Below the pieces are notes generated by a model. That model did not search any database and was not told the DNA's origin. It saw nothing but the letters and a program-made list of their open reading frames with translations. DNA of 64,000 nt from assembly GCF_001457035.1 (NCBI RefSeq), contig NZ_KQ758619.1, positions 372,001-436,000 on the forward strand, written 5' to 3'. The first letter of the stretch is position 1. Every line of letters begins with the position of its first letter. A program made the translations under genes and the position numbers. Positions 62,563-64,000 of this stretch are shown here, one piece after another. This DNA comes from Fictibacillus enclensis. GTDB lineage: Bacteria > Bacillota > Bacilli > Bacillales > Fictibacillaceae.

Positions 62563-63450
62563 ATGGTTTCAAGTCTTTCAAAATGGTACGAAAAGAGATC
62601 GATAAAAATTGCCCCTTATTTGTTCATCGCACCGAATATCATTCTATTTCTGACCTTTATGGTTATCCCGATTTTCTTTACGTTTTATATTAGTTTTCAA
62701 CAATGGGGGATGTTTGGAAAGCCAAGCTTTATCGGGCTTGAGAATTACTCACGGATGTTTGGGGATAAAGTTTTTTGGATATCGCTGCGAAATACAGTTT
62801 ATTATACGGCAGGTACGGTTCCGTTTAGTGCAGCACTTGGTTTGATTGGTGCCCTGATGCTGAATCAAAAGGTTCCCCTGCGCGCGATTTTTAGAACGAT
62901 ATTTTTTGCTCCTGTTGTCGTGTCACTAGTTGCGGCTGGCCTTATCTGGTCATGGATGTTTAATCCTAATTATGGATTGTTTAATGAAATTTTGAGCAAG
63001 TTCGGTGTCCATGGAGTAGATTGGCTTTCCTCATCCACCTGGGCAATGCCGGCTGTTATTCTGACAACACTTTGGGTAAGAATTGGCTATTGCCTGGTGA
63101 TCTACTTAGCTGGTCTCCAGGCAGTACCCGACTCACTTTATGAAGCAGCGGATATGGACGGTGCCAATGGCTGGCAAAAGTTTTGGCGTATTACTTTGCC
63201 CACGATTAAGCCGACCACTACTTTTATTCTAGTAATGGAAATTATTCATGGATTTATGGTTTTTGATTTGGTTTTCACTATGACAAAGGGCGGTCCTGGC
63301 TACTCAACTACCGTTATCGTGCAATATATCTATCAAAAGGCTTTTACTGAAGGTGAGATGGGGTATGCTTCGGCCATCGGAACTTTTTTCTTTTTTCTGG
63401 TCATGATTCTTACTTTGGTACAAATGAGGTTAGGGAGGGAAAAACAATGA
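62563..63450 (+). CDS. Sugar ABC transporter permease, MalF type
   Basis: 295 residues with six helices. The ATPase-docking EAA loop is EAADMDGANGWQKFWRITLP (about 205-224). N-terminal helix APYLFIAPNIILFLTFMVIP is typical of this CUT1 family. GGGGGGAGG precedes the ATG. The stop codon overlaps the next start (ATGA). Confidence 0.93.
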   Translation: MVSSLSKWYEKRSIKIAPYLFIAPNIILFLTFMVIPIFFTFYISFQQWGMFGKPSFIGLENYSRMFGDKVFWISLRNTVYYTAGTVPFSAALGLIGALMLNQKVPLRAIFRTIFFAPVVVSLVAAGLIWSWMFNPNYGLFNEILSKFGVHGVDWLSSSTWAMPAVILTTLWVRIGYCLVIYLAGLQAVPDSLYEAADMDGANGWQKFWRITLPTIKPTTTFILVMEIIHGFMVFDLVFTMTKGGPGYSTTVIVQYIYQKAFTEGEMGYASAIGTFFFFLVMILTLVQMRLGREKQ

Positions 63451-64000
63451 GTGATAATAAAGCCTTGCTTGCAAAAGAAGGTAAACTTGACGTTTCTCAG
63501 CCCCTTTCCTTGCCGAGACTGAGTCCGAAAAAGATTAAAACTACTGTAATCTTTCTGGTTTTATGTGGGATGGCTTTCCTCTTTCTGCTCCCATTTATTT
63601 GGATGTTGTCCACAGCGTTAAAAACCCCGGCAGAAGTAACTGCAAAAGATACCCATATTATTCCGGATAAATTGATGTGGAGCAACTTTTCAGACGCTCT
63701 CCACGCGGCTCCCTTTGCTGGTTATGTTGGAAACAGCCTGATCGTAAGTATATTAGCAGTAATTTTAACTGTGTTTATCAACTGTTTGGCAGGATATGCC
63801 TTTGCAAAATATAAATTCAGAGGGAGAAATCTCCTTTTTCTGATGATTTTGAGCACCTTGATTATCCCTGTTCAAATAACGATGATTCCCAATTTCTATA
63901 TTCTAAAGTACTTGGGATGGATTAACAGCTATGCAGGATTAATTGTCCCTAGGGCTGCAGAAGCTTTTGGGCTGTTCTTAGCCAGACAATACATCATGAA
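63447..64000 (+). CDS. Sugar ABC transporter permease, MalG type, cut by window end
   Basis: The ATG at 63447 overlaps the stop of the previous permease, and AGGGAGG lies ten bases upstream. 184 codons are visible: a hydrophilic start, a helix FLVLCGMAFLFLLPFIWMLS, TALKTPAEVTA, then NSLIVSILAVILTVFINCLA and AGYAFAKYKFRGRN. These are standard for the second permease of CUT1 sugar importers. The EAA loop lies beyond the window. No ATPase gene is seen; such systems often use a shared MsmX-type ATPase. Confidence 0.92.
   Translation, partial: MSDNKALLAKEGKLDVSQPLSLPRLSPKKIKTTVIFLVLCGMAFLFLLPFIWMLSTALKTPAEVTAKDTHIIPDKLMWSNFSDALHAAPFAGYVGNSLIVSILAVILTVFINCLAGYAFAKYKFRGRNLLFLMILSTLIIPVQITMIPNFYILKYLGWINSYAGLIVPRAAEAFGLFLARQYIM

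Overview
The window reads as chromosomal DNA of an aerobic, spore-forming Bacillaceae bacterium. The evidence is: genes that match Bacillus families (BceRS-BceAB, RbsRKDACB, a yraM/yraN/yraO-like set, a Rok-like protein, a LytR-CpsA-Psr protein, a SleB-like spore-cortex hydrolase), strong AGGAGG-type ribosome sites, many TTG/GTG starts, sigma-A promoters of the TTGACA-17-TATAAT type, CcpA cre-like sites and abundant rho-independent terminators. I saw no rRNA, tRNA, CRISPR array, intact transposase or prophage gene. Everything was read by eye, so family names are recognition calls and not database hits.

Layout. 0-6.7 kb: 3' end of a YqcI/YcgG-type gene, a TerC-type and a ZIP-type metal transporter, a CitMHS transporter / LysR / PrpF set whose two transported units carry the same 50-bp upstream element, a small membrane protein and a decayed SDR gene. 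6.7-11.3 kb: a complete bacitracin-type resistance module with a perfect BceR-like palindrome in front of bceA. 11.4-13.1 kb: a DUF4176 gene and a wrecked GH35 beta-galactosidase gene with its middle inverted in place. 13.3-18.6 kb: an 819-codon fused two-permease protein without partner genes, a Rok-like DNA-binding protein, an LCP ligase and a SleB-like hydrolase. 18.7-28.1 kb: a 2-hydroxyacid dehydrogenase/MFS pair, a P-loop kinase-like gene and the ribose operon rbsRKDACB with two perfect operators. 28.2-34.1 kb: accessory region with two patatin-like paralogues around a secreted DUF6454 gene, then a nucleotidyltransferase and a NIPSNAP gene between inverted repeats. 34.3-51.3 kb: a 13-gene, one-strand catabolic cluster. 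51.4-55.5 kb: a xylose-type ABC importer xylFGH. 55.5-64 kb: small genes, two aldo/keto reductases divergent from an AraC-type regulator, a decayed VOC gene, and a LacI-regulated sugar ABC transporter cut by the window end.

The most interesting unit is the 34.3-51.3 kb cluster. It combines a three-subunit molybdenum hydroxylase with its maturation factors (XdhC, MobA-like, CoxG), an acyl-CoA ligase, an enoyl-CoA hydratase-type enzyme, aldehyde and alcohol dehydrogenases, a UbiD decarboxylase, two transporters and an R2lox-like di-metal oxidase. This set closely parallels the Hmf furfural/HMF/2-furoate pathway known from Proteobacteria: alcohol to aldehyde to furoate, CoA activation, ring hydroxylation by the Mo enzyme, then ring opening toward 2-oxoglutarate, with a UbiD enzyme removing the extra carboxylate of furandicarboxylate. 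I infer a Bacillaceae version with an added R2lox protein and an orphan response regulator at its head.

A second unusual signal is a dispersed family of intergenic repeats. A leader close to TTTATGAAAATGACGTGAT is followed by 2-6 units spaced almost exactly 21 bp apart (two helical turns), with core sequences that differ between loci (GTGAGTAAA, GCAAGTAAT). They usually lie just behind terminators. A related 21-bp array with core TGAAAATAAA at 13.2 kb lacks the leader.
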